Shown here one piece after another: positions 1 to 11,352 of a DNA stretch of 64,000 bases. The position numbers were made by a program, and so were the translations under genes. Origin of the DNA: Riptortus pedestris (Eukaryota; Arthropoda; Insecta; Hemiptera; Alydidae); assembly GCA_019009955.1 (NCBI GenBank), contig CM032231.1, positions 87,575,501 through 87,639,500 on the forward strand, read 5' to 3'. Below the pieces are notes generated by a model that saw only the letters and a list, made by a program, of their open reading frames with translations, was not told the origin of the DNA and ran no database searches. The stretch's first letter is position 1, and every line of letters starts with the position of its first letter.

Positions 1-461
1 AAATGGAATAAATACCTATATGAGAGTGGATGTAACCTCTGCTTGCTGAAATACTTCGTTATAAAATAAGAATTAGATATATTAAATATCACTAACTCAG
101 TAAAAATTTCAATAGTAAAATGCTATATGGATTTGCTGCTAAAAGGTTTAAGCTTTTAGTTTTGCTATTGAGGTGAAAAGGAAGCAGAAAGATAGGGGTC
201 TAGACAGTGGTAGATGTATTAGAATTGGCTGCTGAATCAGGGATACTCCACTCGAGTGCTTCTGGAGTTGGAGTGCTCCTCACTCCAAGATGGTCGCTCT
301 CAATTCTCTTTTGTGTTTCCCACTCTTACTCACTAAAAGCTACTATAATTTTATCTTATTTGACGAATTCTTCAATAGTTCCTTATTCTATTTGGTCGCA
401 CTCGAGATGACGGCAGGAATAAAACATTCAATGTTTTGAAGTTCGTACTTCAAACCCGCTT

Positions 462-585
462 TTTTAGCAGATTTCCCTGAAGGGAAATCAGCTATTGAGG
501 TCGTACTCATGACGGAATTTTCGAAAAATTTCTTCAAATGTCCATCGATCCTACCCAGGAGATGACGAAAATGAGGTCCGTTCAA

Positions 586-621
<36 letters not shown>

Positions 622-668
622 ATATATATATATCTATATATATATATATATATATATCTATATATATA
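462..668 (+). mobile_element. HINE-like element, 5' arm cut by Tigger
   Basis: Starts TTTTAGCAGATTTCCC with the fold-back partner GGGAAATCAGCT, then the arm containing GTCCATCGATCCTACCCAGG and ATGAGGTCCGTTC, and an interrupted (TA)n/(TATC) tract from about 587. The Tigger element begins inside the TA tract. The body that should follow (TGTCTGTTAACGCTC) is absent after the Tigger, so the rest was lost. The ORF called at 538-720 is microsatellite translation. Confidence 0.85.
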
Positions 669-1734
669 CAGTAGGGACCCGATTAACCGAGTCGATCGGG
701 ACCGCTGTTACCTCGGTTAATCGAAATTCTCGGTTAATCGGAACCTACTAATACCAGCTGAAAATGTAAGGTTTTTAGAATAAAAACTAGTACCTACCTA
801 TAAGTTTAATAATTATATTCATATTTACATTTTTTAATCATAAATTAATAATAGAAGTAGATTGTATGTGCATACATGCATATGTAGTATAAAATAACAT
901 CGGACACAAAAAAAAAAATAATGGAAAATCGGAAAACTATTTTGATTTAAAAAAATCATTTATTGTTGTTTGTTTTAAACAACTGCTTCTATCAGCAACT
1001 GCAGTGTCTCTCCACTTCCTGATCATCATCAGTTCATATGAAGGCACATCACCTCTGCCTTCTAAATAGAGTAGTGATCTGTCAAGTAGGTTGAAACCCT
1101 CCTCATGGCTTAATTTCGTGGGGATAGATACCTCGTCTCCTTCAAGCAGGTTATTAAAATTGACGTGTTTGAGGGCTCTAGGTTTGGCTGATTTTCCGAT
1201 TAAAACTAACTTAGTTTATCCTCTCCACTTGCATTCGCGCAAACCAAAACAGTGACCCTATATTTAACACACCTTGAAACCACTAACAGATTTTTCCATA
1301 TTTGTCGCTAGAGTTTTTTGGGGCAACACTTTATACCACAAACCGGTCTCATCAGCATTGTAAATTTGGTCCGCGCATAGATTATGGGACTTTACTAATA
1401 AAGAAAAACTATTACTAATAAATCTCGTCGCAGATTCCGTATCTGCTGAAAGTTTTTCCACGGAAATGGCGAGTGCTCTTATGCCGCGTGTCTTTTAAAA
1501 CGACTTAGCAAACCTTTACTCGCCTCAAATTTCTCTATAGGAAGGAGGGTTGGACGGGGTGCTAGAGATGTATTTCTCAGAAGGCAATTAACACCTGCAT
1601 CCGGCCTAGGTTTTTGAGGGTTTTAAAAAGGTTCATAATCACTTCCAAAGGTTACCGAACCTACTTTTTTTTTTTTTTTTTTTTATATTTTTGGCACCAC
1701 GGTTAATCGAACCTCGGTTAATCGGGTCCATTTT
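669..1734 (-). mobile_element. Tigger/pogo-type DNA transposon relic
   Basis: The ends are inverted repeats: the left begins CAGTAGGGACCCGATTAACC, and the right, read on the minus strand, has GGACCCGATTAACCGAG. Secondary GGTTAATCG repeats lie inside both ends, as is typical of Tigger elements. A TA precedes the left end (667-668), consistent with TA target use; the right terminal few bases are mutated. It is inserted in the (TA)n tract of a HINE-like arm. Most of the transposase is deleted or frameshifted, so it is immobile. Confidence 0.88.
937..1563 (-). pseudogene. Tigger/pogo transposase (DDE_1) pseudogene
   Basis: Segments read on the minus strand, in order: an HTH-proximal piece (EKFEASKGLLSRFKR, about 1494-1535); a long intact stretch at 1264-1470 with NADETGLWYK, which holds the first catalytic Asp; a frameshifted VCANASGEDKLS piece; IGKSAKPRALKHV; then the C-terminal helical part. 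It ends in LKQTTINDFF, a PCNA-interacting (PIP-box-like) motif known from pogo/Tigger proteins, with a stop at 937-939. The N-terminal DNA-binding region and everything holding the second and third catalytic acids are missing; the internal deletion lies near 1145-1160. At least two frameshifts and a stop (at 1264) break the frame. It is clearly non-functional. Family assignment is confident from the NADETG and C-terminal motifs; the subfamily is not determined. Confidence 0.88.
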
Positions 1735-3627
1735 TAATACGGACAAACATCTTTACAGTATATTATGCACACGTTTAACGAGCTTGAGATTAGATTATTA
1801 AGTAAATATTGTCCACTGGGTGCAATAATCAAATATTTATTCGGGCAAATTTTCTTTTGAGCCAGCCAGAGAGTTGTTCCGAATGGTCTTAAAAAGTCAG
1901 GGGGAAATTTAAAAGTGTAGAAAGAACTATAATTTACAGAATGAATTGGGTAAAAACTATTTTTGGCCAAAACGGGCAAGTTAAAATTTTGTTATGCATT
2001 GAATTGAATTTATGCTGGTTTTTGTCACCAGAAGAACTTGATGAATACTTCATTAAGGACTTTTGCTAGAAATGTTGGTTTGACACATCAGGGCTTCGCG
2101 CGTTGTTTTTGCAAGAAAGCAAAGCACCTTTTGGTGCCAAGACAGCTGCCCTTGGAGAAAGAGAATAACAATTACATTGTAATAACAAAAAAATAAAATA
2201 TTAATTTAATTTCAGTCGATTCCTAAAGGTTATTTTCAAAGTATTAACAAAAAACTTGTTCTCCAAGCCGATTAAGAATTCCTTCAAAAAATAAGTAACT
2301 TTTTTTTTTTAAATTCCAAATTTTGAACTAATAAGTTTGTTATAAATAATCACTTTTAGTTGTATGTTTCCGTTAATAATTATTTATTTACACGCTATAA
2401 TTGCGAGACACCAAACAGACAAATAAATAAATAAATTATTTACACGAATTCATATAACGAATGAGCTTCGTTTAATAACGGGATATTCAACATTGTCACA
2501 CATTGCCGAGAAATCTTACATACAACAGCACAGCTGTGCTCTCGACTGAAATCTTCCTAATATTATCCTCTCCAGCGCAGCTTAACAACCCTGCTTTCGA
2601 ATTATGGGAATTCTATTGAAAATCAAGAGGAATGGTTTCTGCTGGAAAGTTTTCAGTATGAAAGACAATTCAGCTGAGTATGATTTACCGGAGTATGAAT
2701 AGACTTTAGAGAACGCTCAGGAAACTTGGAGGATTTCAGTCGGCTGAACTGGGCGAATCACCTATCAAATAATAATAGCTAAACTATTTGCTTCTAGCTT
2801 ATTCGAGCTGAATAGGCGCAAGGCATCTATTAAGCCAATTGATGGTGACTCGGTACAATACCCAGCCATTAACAATGCTCTTGTCCTTTCACGCAGATCA
2901 ATTTCACCTCTCAAGAAAGGAACGGTCTATAGCCAAATCATTATATTGATATATTTAATTGCTTGAAAACTATTACCAATTTAATGAACTTGGTCCCAAA
3001 GAAGGGATCCCATTTTCTATTTAGCCGTCGGAATTCGAGAAAGTGATAATTACCCGTCACCCATAGAACTGGAAATATCCGGTCTCTAAGTAATGAGTAG
3101 TTCGTAAAATAGGAAAACTGTATAAGGAGGGTGAGGGGTGGGGGAGGTAGGGGCCTCAAAGATAAGAAACTAGAAGAGCAAAATCCTTTCATTACTCATT
3201 AGTTGGATGTAATTAAAGATTTCCAAAAACCAAAAGCAGCTCATGTTTAGAAAAAGAATTAATTGTAATATAGAAGGATAGAAAAAGAAAGCAACGATTT
3301 TAACGCAAGGCAAAAGTTGTATAATTGTAGAAATGGACAAGAAATGTTGAAACCAACCATGAATTTTTGAAAATGACATAAATTTACCTGATTATTACAG
3401 TTCAATAACAATGTAATTTTTTTTTTTTATGTAGAAACAATTTTTGGTTATAATAAAATGCAGGAAAACAGGATCTGACGACTTTAAATCAACAAAATTA
3501 TCTACAGAAATAACTTGTGACAATAAATCTCTTAATTAATTGCTCTTTTTAAAGAATATAAAGGACCCACCACATCTTGGAAAAATTAAAAATACGCAAT
3601 TTTGCTTGGTTGGGATTCTTTTCTTTC
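1735..3627. other. Gene-free AT-rich stretch
   Basis: I see no exon, RNA gene or recognised repeat here. There are poly-T runs (about 2301-2310 and 3418-3428) and a short AAAT repeat near 2422-2440. The open frames at 1734-1979 and 2941-3379 on the minus strand have no recognisable motifs and biased low-complexity composition. Confidence 0.5.
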
Positions 3628-4547
3628 ATTTAGCAGATTTCCCTAAATGAAAATCAGCTATTGAGGTCGCACTCATGACGCGATTTTTGAAAAATGTCCA
3701 CAAATGTCCATCGATCCTACCTAGGAGATGATGAAAAATGAGGTCCGTTCAAAATTACACACACACACACACACACACACTTGTTGGTTGCCGCACTAGC
3801 AGTCGCAATTCTTATTCGATCGTAACCAAACTCGATATACAAGCGTTTCCTATAAAACTAAAGATAGAGTTCGTTAATGGCTGAAATCGAACCAGTGGGA
3901 GGGGGGGGGGAATTCCGAAAAGTCGAAATATTTGTGCTATTATACGTCCGATCGAAAGATCGTATATAACCCATCTTATTGTAAATAGAATGTTCTCTAA
4001 ATGTTGTTATATACATGTTTTCCCTATATTGAATATTAATCGAGATATTTTCCATATTTTAATTTTCGGCCATCAGTAAACCCCCACTCCTACTCATGCC
4101 ATATTTACTAAAAGCTGTAATGTCATGAACCACTTCATTTCAAGGTAAATCACCAAATATGGCGTTCATTGAACTATTACTTTGTGAGACACATGCAAAT
4201 AAGTCATGTGATGAAGTTTTTCGTTCTTTACTCGAAAATGTCTATTTGAGCCGTTTCAGTCAACACTAAAGATCATATTCGTTATTGGCCGAAATCGGAC
4301 CTGGAATAGAGGTGGTTTAGACAAGGGGCGGGGGAATTAGAAAATTATAAATATCTTTGATATTATGAGTCGGATCAGTCTTGTAAAACTTTTGATTTTC
4401 TACAATTGTTCTAACTTCTTTTCTGCCTTCAGTATCACCTCCCCCTTTTCCTCATCGAATTTTAGCAGATTTCCCTTATGGGAAATCAGCTATTGAGGTC
4501 GTACTCATGACGTGATTTTCGTCAGATGACGAAAATGAGGTCCATTC

Positions 4548-4603
<56 letters not shown>

Positions 4604-5154
4604 CTGTTAACGCTCTAGCGGTCACAATTTTTGTTTGATCGTTACCAAACTCGATATTTAAAAGTTTTATGCAAAAAGACAGATCAAGTTCGTTAATGGC
4701 AAAATCGGACCAGTGGGAGGGGAGGGGTTAAGACGGGGGGATTTTCGAAAATTCGGAATATATCTCCGTTACCATACGTCGGTATAGAACCAAATCTTTG
4801 TATAGAACCAATCTTATTGAAAATTAAATTTACTATAAATATTGTTCTATACATTTATTCTCTATCTTGAATATTAACCGAGATATTTGCATTTTTATTA
4901 AATTTGGGCCGGCAACGGACGACTGTTTCACGCCAAAAGCTAGTTCGGCCCTTTGCCGTAACTGTTCGGCTCTCATATGGAGATTTCTCTATTGTATAAC
5001 TTCACGTGGGAAATCTGCTTAGTTTAGCAGCCCCTGCGCGACGGACTTTTTACATATGAATAGAGTATAGAAATGTGGTGATGTGAGTTCACTAGTGATA
5101 TACCTGCACGTGGGAAATCTGCTCAGTTTGCGCAGCCCCTGCGTAACGGACTTT
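3628..5154 (+). mobile_element. HINE-like element (outer), two-block copy interrupted by another copy
   Basis: The 5' end is at 3628 (TTTAGCAGATTTCCC). The central microsatellite here is (CA)n at about 3756-3780 instead of (TA)n. Block A runs about 3840-4240 (GTTCGTTAATGGCTGAAATC) and block A' about 4225-4459. The element then resumes at 5052-5154 with the A' tail, GGGAAATCTGCTCAG, the CGCAG-CCC-CTGCG hairpin and TAACGGACTTT. The segment 4460-5051 is a second, complete element inserted near its 3' end. Confidence 0.85.
4460..5051 (+). mobile_element. HINE-like element (inner, nested), complete short subfamily
   Basis: Complete copy of about 590 bp. Its 5' end is TTTTAGCAGATTTCCCTTA, followed by a shortened arm, (TA)n at about 4555-4598, one body block (TGTCTGTTAACGCTCTAGCG through GAGATATTTGC), a subfamily-specific GC-richer section (GTAACTGTTCGGCTC) and the 3' end GGGAAATCTGCTTAG, GCAGCCCCTGCGCGACGGACTTTTT. 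It sits inside the outer element with no duplication beyond T's, so both ends are defined by the host copy. Confidence 0.88.
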
Positions 5155-5689
5155 ATCTTTTTTGTTGCCTTCCACCATACGGACGAGAGACAGAATGATA
5201 AAAGCACGGAGGCACTTATGGATGGAAAACGACCCCCCCCCCAAAAAAAAAACACTTGTTGTTCCCTTTAATGCTATTCGGTCTATCTTGTTAGCTGTGA
5301 GGTGCTTTAAATCCCCTATCCCCTCCGGCTATATTTCTTACTGATCTATGTAGGGCTCCAGGAGTCAGCGGCAATCCCTATTTCCAGTAGACGAATGAAC
5401 CCAACCAGCCTGGATAAGAGTTCCAATCAGTCTTCCCCTTCTTTTAAACTCACTTTGCCAGAGAGGTCTTTGCCCTGGTTCAATACCTCCAAATCAGACA
5501 AATTTCATACAGCTTTTCTGCTAAATGGGAGATCAGGGTGTGTTTTGGTCATTTATAGATTTGTATAACCTGATTTACAAATGACATAAATGTGAGTGTA
5601 GTTATCTATATGATGAATTTAATTGGTATTCATTTTTCATTCCATCATCAAATTCTTGACGGATATAATTATTTTTTATTAAAGATATA

Positions 5690-6245
5690 CTAGAGAAAAA
5701 TATTTTTTCAACCAAATTAACTGGGTATGGAGACTCGATAACTAAAGATAAAGTTCGCCAAATCGGAACAGCATGAGTGGGGGTTTAAAGACGGGGTGGG
5801 AGTGGCTATAAAAACAAAAATCCGAATATCTCCATAGAATGACGAGTTGAGAAACGTTATATAAAAGTTTCGTTGAAACTGAAAAATTCTACGATTATTT
5901 CTCCATACATTTGTACTCTGACTCAAATATTAAGGGAGTTATTTGTATTTTATGTATTTAGCTGAAAATAAACTGTCATTCCTACTCATTTCATATTTAC
6001 ACTAATCCATTATATCATGAAATATATACCTCATTTATGAACCAATAACCGAAGACGAACCAAGAGTAGTGCAAAATCATTTATACCTCAGACACTATGC
6101 GTCTTATCGAAAAATTGCACAAAATCATTAACAAAGAAATGCAATACAAATGTTGTTCAACACATTCTTGTTTAAAGCATATATGATCCGAGTTTTCCTT
6201 TATTTTTTACTATTTCAGGCTGTGGTAAACCACCATTTCTACAGG
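5690..6245 (+). mobile_element. HINE-like element, decayed body blocks
   Basis: Diverged block A (AAAGTTCGCCAAATCGGAAC, then GGGGGTTTAAAGACGGGG and AATATCTCCATAGAATGACG) and a trace of A'. No 5' arm or 3' hairpin is recognisable. The minus-strand open frame at 5717-5926 is just this repeat read backwards. Confidence 0.6.
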
Positions 6246-6861
6246 CGTGATTTCATTGAGGGTTATTTAATGATTGTACATCATTCAATCATTCCGGTTT
6301 GGTCACGATGAAACAAAACTTGGAGCCGATTGAGTTTTAGCAGAAAAGAATTCAAAACCCGCCCTAATTTATGATAAGGTCTTATATCTATCTAGGTGGT
6401 AATGAGTAGGAGGTAATCAATAGTTGATTTCCTTAACAGGAACTCTTCTAAAACTGGAATGATATTAAATGTTGACAGTAAGCTGAGAAATCCTAAAAAT
6501 GTAACTTAATTTCTATGGCAAAAAATTCTTTAGAATGTAAATAACCACTTTAATTAAAACCACTTTTCATTCTAAAAGCAGTATACAATGGGCAATATTT
6601 CATTCTAAATTTAATTTACGACCAAGTAGCTTTAAATTTCCAAAATAACTCTTCTTGAAAGCAAGAACAAATAAATGGACTTTACGATGTAGGCGGTTCT
6701 TCGAATTACTAACATATTTAAAAATTGTAGTTGATTTTCATTTAAGTAATTATTGTTTATGATTAATTTAATAAATTTATTTATATATTACCTTAATTAT
6801 GTTTCATATAACTTCAATACACATCGCATGAAATGACGTCCTTCTTAACAAAATTATGTCA

Positions 6862-7113
<252 letters not shown>

Positions 7114-7465
7114 TCAACCTTTAAGTAATGTTCACAACATTAAATAGATTAATGAAATAATCATGTATTAACTCAATCGCATACATATCTTGTGGATAAA
7201 TACCAGATCAAATAATATTCAAAAGACAGAAAAAATAAAGAGCATGCATTACTATATCTTTACATTATAAAACAATAAACAATATAATGTTTAGGGACAC
7301 TTACTTAGTTAGATTAGTCGTACATGAATTACTATGTATTTCGAAATTACGAGAGCTTTTATATAGCTCAACCTCTACTAAAAATAATGACCTAACTTTT
7401 CATTTAAAAATCTCTACAACTAATTAATTTTATATCCTAAAAATGAACGAAATAAATGCAATCAT

Positions 7466-7590
7466 TTATAAGGAAGTAAAATGGAAATCCTACACTGGCT
7501 AGGAAAGGGTGGTAACCTGTAAATAACCCGTCCCATTTAGCCTGAGTTGCAAAAAGTGGACGTTAATAAATAATACTAATAAAAAATGCA
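7466..7590 (+). mobile_element. tRNA-derived SINE, 5'-truncated copy
   Basis: Shares CACTGGCTAGGAAAGGGTGG, GTAAATAACCCGTCCCA and the 3' part TTGCAAAAAGTGGACGTTAA with the other SINE copies, ending in an AATAATACTAATAAA tail. An imperfect flanking repeat (AAATGCAATCA / AAATGCAAATCA) may be the target duplication. Confidence 0.75.
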
Positions 7591-8106
7591 AATCAGAATA
7601 ACATAAACTTATAAAAAAATTTCAGTTAATATTTTGGAAAAGTCTTGGGACATAAACGAATCCTGCAATCTTTTACAACAGTTTTCGAGTTTTTGAAATG
7701 ATTTAGAAAATCGGATGTAATTAATAATAGAATAAATTAAAAAAAAACGCATCGGATAAGATAGCTGTCTCTTATTCTTAGTATATCATGACTAGCGAAC
7801 CGTAGATCGAATCATGCAACAAAACTAGAAGATATCGGTAATGATGACATGGAACGGAGGTGTCAACGAAAACTAAGATAAAAGTTAACCCATCATTCAA
7901 ATAAATCGTTAAAAGTAAATAATCCTGATTCAAAAGGCCGAAAATAATATAAGAGTTGTTTTTATGAAAATAAATAAACCATTTAGATATAAAAAGAGGA
8001 ATTAAAAACATTAAGGCAACTAAGAAAAAAAAGGGTTTATTGATATACAAAATGTCCCGGACGATAAAATAGAAATAGAGTCTGAAAATATGGCAATTTA
8101 TAACGG

Positions 8107-8149
<43 letters not shown>
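8107..8149. repeat. (CA)n microsatellite
   Basis: About 20 uninterrupted CA dinucleotides. They create the artificial CVCVCV run in the minus-strand open frame 7778-8182, which is not a gene. The rest of 7590-9430 shows no gene apart from the hammerhead-like hairpin at 9244-9275. Confidence 0.95.
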
Positions 8150-8151
<2 letters not shown>

Positions 8152-9243
8152 TCACGATCCTATTACTATTTTCACTGAACATTACTCAATAGATAATTCA
8201 ACCACGACACAGAATATTAATTATTACTACAGACCAAATTCCAATTGATTAAAGGATATTCTACAATTTTACTAAATTAATTACCAGATAATGCGGCAAA
8301 ATCTATAATCCAGGTTGTTTTTCGAAAATCACCAAAACTCAGTCAAAAAACCTATTTAAAACTGATGCCCCAAATAAACACTGGACACAGGAAAAAGGCT
8401 CAAACCTGATCTTAAAATATAGTTAGATACGTATTACAATAATAGACGTTTTCACAATTCAGTAGGTCTTGGTGCAGTCCTTATATTTTATCAGGATCTA
8501 ACCAACAGGCAGCCCATCGTACCCATAGAATTCACATGTAAACAGACCCTCAAATTCTTAATTTATGCCTGTTAACATACACAATAAGGGCTCTAAAGTG
8601 GACAATATTGGCGTAATGAATCAGTGGTCGTTTGAGAAAACAATTCCTTATAGCAAATACAACAAGGCACAGCAAATTCCCAGTTGATCCATATACCTAA
8701 CAACTCTTATGATGTCTAAAAAAAATAGAATGAAAAAATTGAAACATTTTTGTTTTCGGATACATGGATTTACCTTAGTTTAAGATAAGTCACGTTATTT
8801 ATTTTTTTAAAGAGTACAAACGAATTTTGTTTGTTTATCACAATTTTTATTTCTAAACAACTAAATTCAATTATACTTTATATATTAATAATTAATTCTA
8901 TGTAACTCAAATAAAAGTATTGTGATAAAACCTGTAAGGGACGCAGCAAAGAGCTTTTTGAAGGGTTATATAAAAGAGGAAAAGAATGCATAAAAATAAA
9001 TAGATGAAGATGTCTAGCCAAGGAAATATTATCGGGTAGTGCAGCAGAGTAGAAATATTAATGTCTCCTACTCAGGTCCTGAAGAGGTCCAAATGTTCGT
9101 TAGCAGTCTCTCATTTAGGTTTCATTACTCCAGAAACTAAAAATGGAGACATGGAAAAATTCAGGTCGATAAAATATTAAAAAAAAAAAATAACAAGGTC
9201 TTTCTAGGAATTTTAAACTATACGAAGGAACTAGGTTAAGCTT

Positions 9244-9275
9244 GAGATACTTTCAGCTCAATGAGCCATCATCAG
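9244..9275 (-). ncRNA. Hammerhead-ribozyme-like hairpin (retroelement relic?)
   Basis: On the minus strand CTGATGA (9275-9269) is followed by a GGCTC-ATT-GAGCT hairpin, GAAA (9254-9251) and AGTATCTC, which can form a 2-bp stem III before the expected UC cleavage site after 9244. This matches the core order CUGANGA-stem II-GAAA-stem III-UH. An extra U precedes stem II and stem I is poor, so activity is doubtful. Such motifs are known in Penelope-like and other retroelements. Confidence 0.3.
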
Positions 9276-9430
9276 GAGATGGTTGTAAAAACATAAAAGC
9301 AGGACCGTGAAATACTTCAAAGCATCTACCCTAATGATGTAGACATTAACAGTCTCTCTAAGACCTCAAGAATATAACAAGTCACCCAGGGAAAACTTTC
9401 AAAGGTTTTCCCAGCTATCGTCCTGAGTTT

Positions 9431-10183
9431 CAGCAGATTTTCATTAAGGGAAATCAGCTATTGAGGTTGTACTCGTCCCACGATTTTAGAAACATTGCCA
9501 CAAATGTTCATCGAACCTACCTAGATGTCGAAAAGGAGGCCCATGAGGTCAAAATTTTATAAATATGTTACCGCTCTAGCGGCCTCAGTATTCGTTTGAT
9601 CGGTACCAAACGCGATATTTACGTAAATTTAAAGATCAAGTTCGTTTAAGGATCATGAGGGAGGGGGGGTTATGAGGGGAGGATTTAAAAATAAAAATAA
9701 AATCTCGGTGTTTGTACGTCAGATCAAAAAGTTGTACAGAACCATTCTTATTGCAAATTTAATTTACTATGTAAATGTAGTCGTATTCATGTTTAGTGAA
9801 TCTTGAACATCAACCGATATATTTGCAATTTTTAGTTTTTAGTCAGCCTCCAGTAAACCCACACTTTTAATCTTAGCACTTTAACAGTAACCGAATCTCT
9901 CAAACCAAGGTTAAGTACCAAATATTGTTTTTAACAGGTCTTTAATAGATGAGATACATGCAAAAACGTTGTGTGGTACCATACTATACATTTTTTCGCA
10001 ACTCAAATACTAAGTGGGTATTTTGTGGTTTCTCGTCTTCAGACTACTGTAATCACTCTCTTCTATTCTTGGGACTTTTATTTAAGATAAAGAGAATATA
10101 TGCTGGGATTTCAGTGGTGTGCAATTGTTACCAGCACTGGGAAAATTTGCTTAGTTCACACAGCCCTGTATAATGGACTTTTA
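9431..10183 (+). mobile_element. HINE-like element, end to end but diverged
   Basis: The 5' end is CAGCAGATTTTCATTAAGGG and the arm has CTATTGAGGTTGTACTCG. The TA tract is nearly lost (ATAAATATG). Block A follows (AAAGATCAAGTTCG, CCAGTAAACCCACACTTT). The A' part is shortened, and the 3' end is GGGAAAATTTGCTTAG and CACAGCCCTGTATAATGGACTTTT. Base changes are scattered throughout, so it is an old copy. Confidence 0.8.
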
Positions 10184-10668
10184 AAGAATCTAAGTTACAA
10201 AGCATTAAAATATGTTTAATAATAATGTACGTTAGAATAAGTATTCTCGAAATTCAAGTAACAAACATTTCACCTATCTCTGGCTTTTACTATCTGTTTT
10301 AGAACAATTCACAACTCAAGAATGCCTGCATATTGCGATCAATATGTGTGTATAAGTATTTTTGAAACTTATATTAAGAAAATAAACTAAATGTAAATTC
10401 ATTTAAGATTTTTTTTTTAAAAAAAAAGGACATCAGGTGATGAAGTTCAAGATATTTTTTACGTATGTCTAATGGCCATTGAAATAAAAGATTTTTATGC
10501 GCAATTCAGATTAAAGATAAAAATAACGAAATCTCAGAAGTCAATAACAACAGTAATAAACACTGTTAGAAGCTAGGAGAGTGATCAATATATAACTAAA
10601 AGGATAAGGTAATTCTCGAAGCCCTCTAAATGACTAAACCCATAACAAAAATTACTCAAATATACTTT

Positions 10669-10710
<42 letters not shown>

Positions 10711-10960
10711 AATGCTAATTAATGGTTTAAGATATTCACAAAATGTGAGTGAAGCAAAGATTTTAGTTGGCTCTTTAAGTAAAGCAGAGATCCACTGGTC
10801 AAATCACTTGATTTAATAATATTTTTTTTGATTAACATTTCAATAAACCCAGAAGCATACATACAGTAAACTAGATCAACTGATCAGGTTAGACATAGAG
10901 AGTAATGTTAAAATAAATTTGTTAACGGTAGATTCTTCTCTTCATTCCGTTAATTACGGC
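10184..10960. other. Gene-free stretch with (TA)n at 10673-10708
   Basis: Only a (TA)n microsatellite and poly-T/poly-A at about 10409-10428 are recognisable. This TA tract has no HINE-like arm on either side that I can see. Confidence 0.5.
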
Positions 10961-10969
10961 AGCGGAACT

Positions 10970-11345
10970 GTTGTTGTTGTATAGGGTTTAAGGGCGAAAA
11001 ACTACCAGGTTATCATCGCCATGTAATATTTATAATTCACATTTTGGTATCATCATCCATATCGCCATTTTAACAATATAAACGAGGATACAAACAATTG
11101 CACTTTAAATTTCTTTGTATAAACTTGTGTTTTTTACAAAATTAAACAATTTATGGAGTTCTTTCGGGTCATCTCCAAGGGCCACTTCTATACTATTGGA
11201 AATATTGTATTTGTTTCTAATATCTGTATACTTATGACATTCCATTAATATGTGATATATAGTCAGCTCTGTGTTACATTTCTCACAAATCGGGTGTTGA
11301 TCTTTTGTCATAAGATAGCCATGCGTAAGTCTTGTGTGTCCAATT
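10970..11345 (-). mobile_element. 5'-truncated Jockey-like LINE end with target duplication
   Basis: The insertion contains the last ~80 codons of a LINE ORF2 and a short 3' UTR ending CCCTATACAACAACAAC, a (CAA)n tail. It is bracketed by CGGAACT at 10963-10969 and 11346-11352, a 7-bp target-site duplication. Truncation at the 5' end is the normal result of incomplete target-primed reverse transcription. Confidence 0.85.
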
Positions 11346-11347
11346 CG
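11105..11347 (-). pseudogene. LINE ORF2 C-terminal fragment (post-RNase H, CCHC)
   Basis: Reads RIGHTRLTHGYLM followed by the CCHC motif CEKCNTELTIYHILMEC (C-x2-C-x7-H-x4-C) and about 35 further residues to a TAA. The HTRLTHG and CCHC pair is the conserved tail of ORF2 in Jockey-clade and related non-LTR retrotransposons, downstream of reverse transcriptase and RNase H. Endonuclease and reverse transcriptase domains are absent because the copy is 5'-truncated. The frame is open to the breakpoint, which suggests modest age. It cannot encode an active enzyme. Confidence 0.85.
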
Positions 11348-11352
11348 GAACT

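Noticed and set aside
667..1740. Intact autonomous Tigger transposon
   Set aside because: Missing catalytic residues, missing DNA-binding domain and frameshifts; the right terminus is mutated.
5019..5344. Overlapping open frames on both strands
   Set aside because: They arise from the HINE-like 3' ends and an adjacent C/A homopolymer; opposite-strand overlap with no motif.
7778..8182. 134-codon open frame on the minus strand
   Set aside because: Its core is the translation of a (CA)n microsatellite; the rest is low-complexity with no motif.
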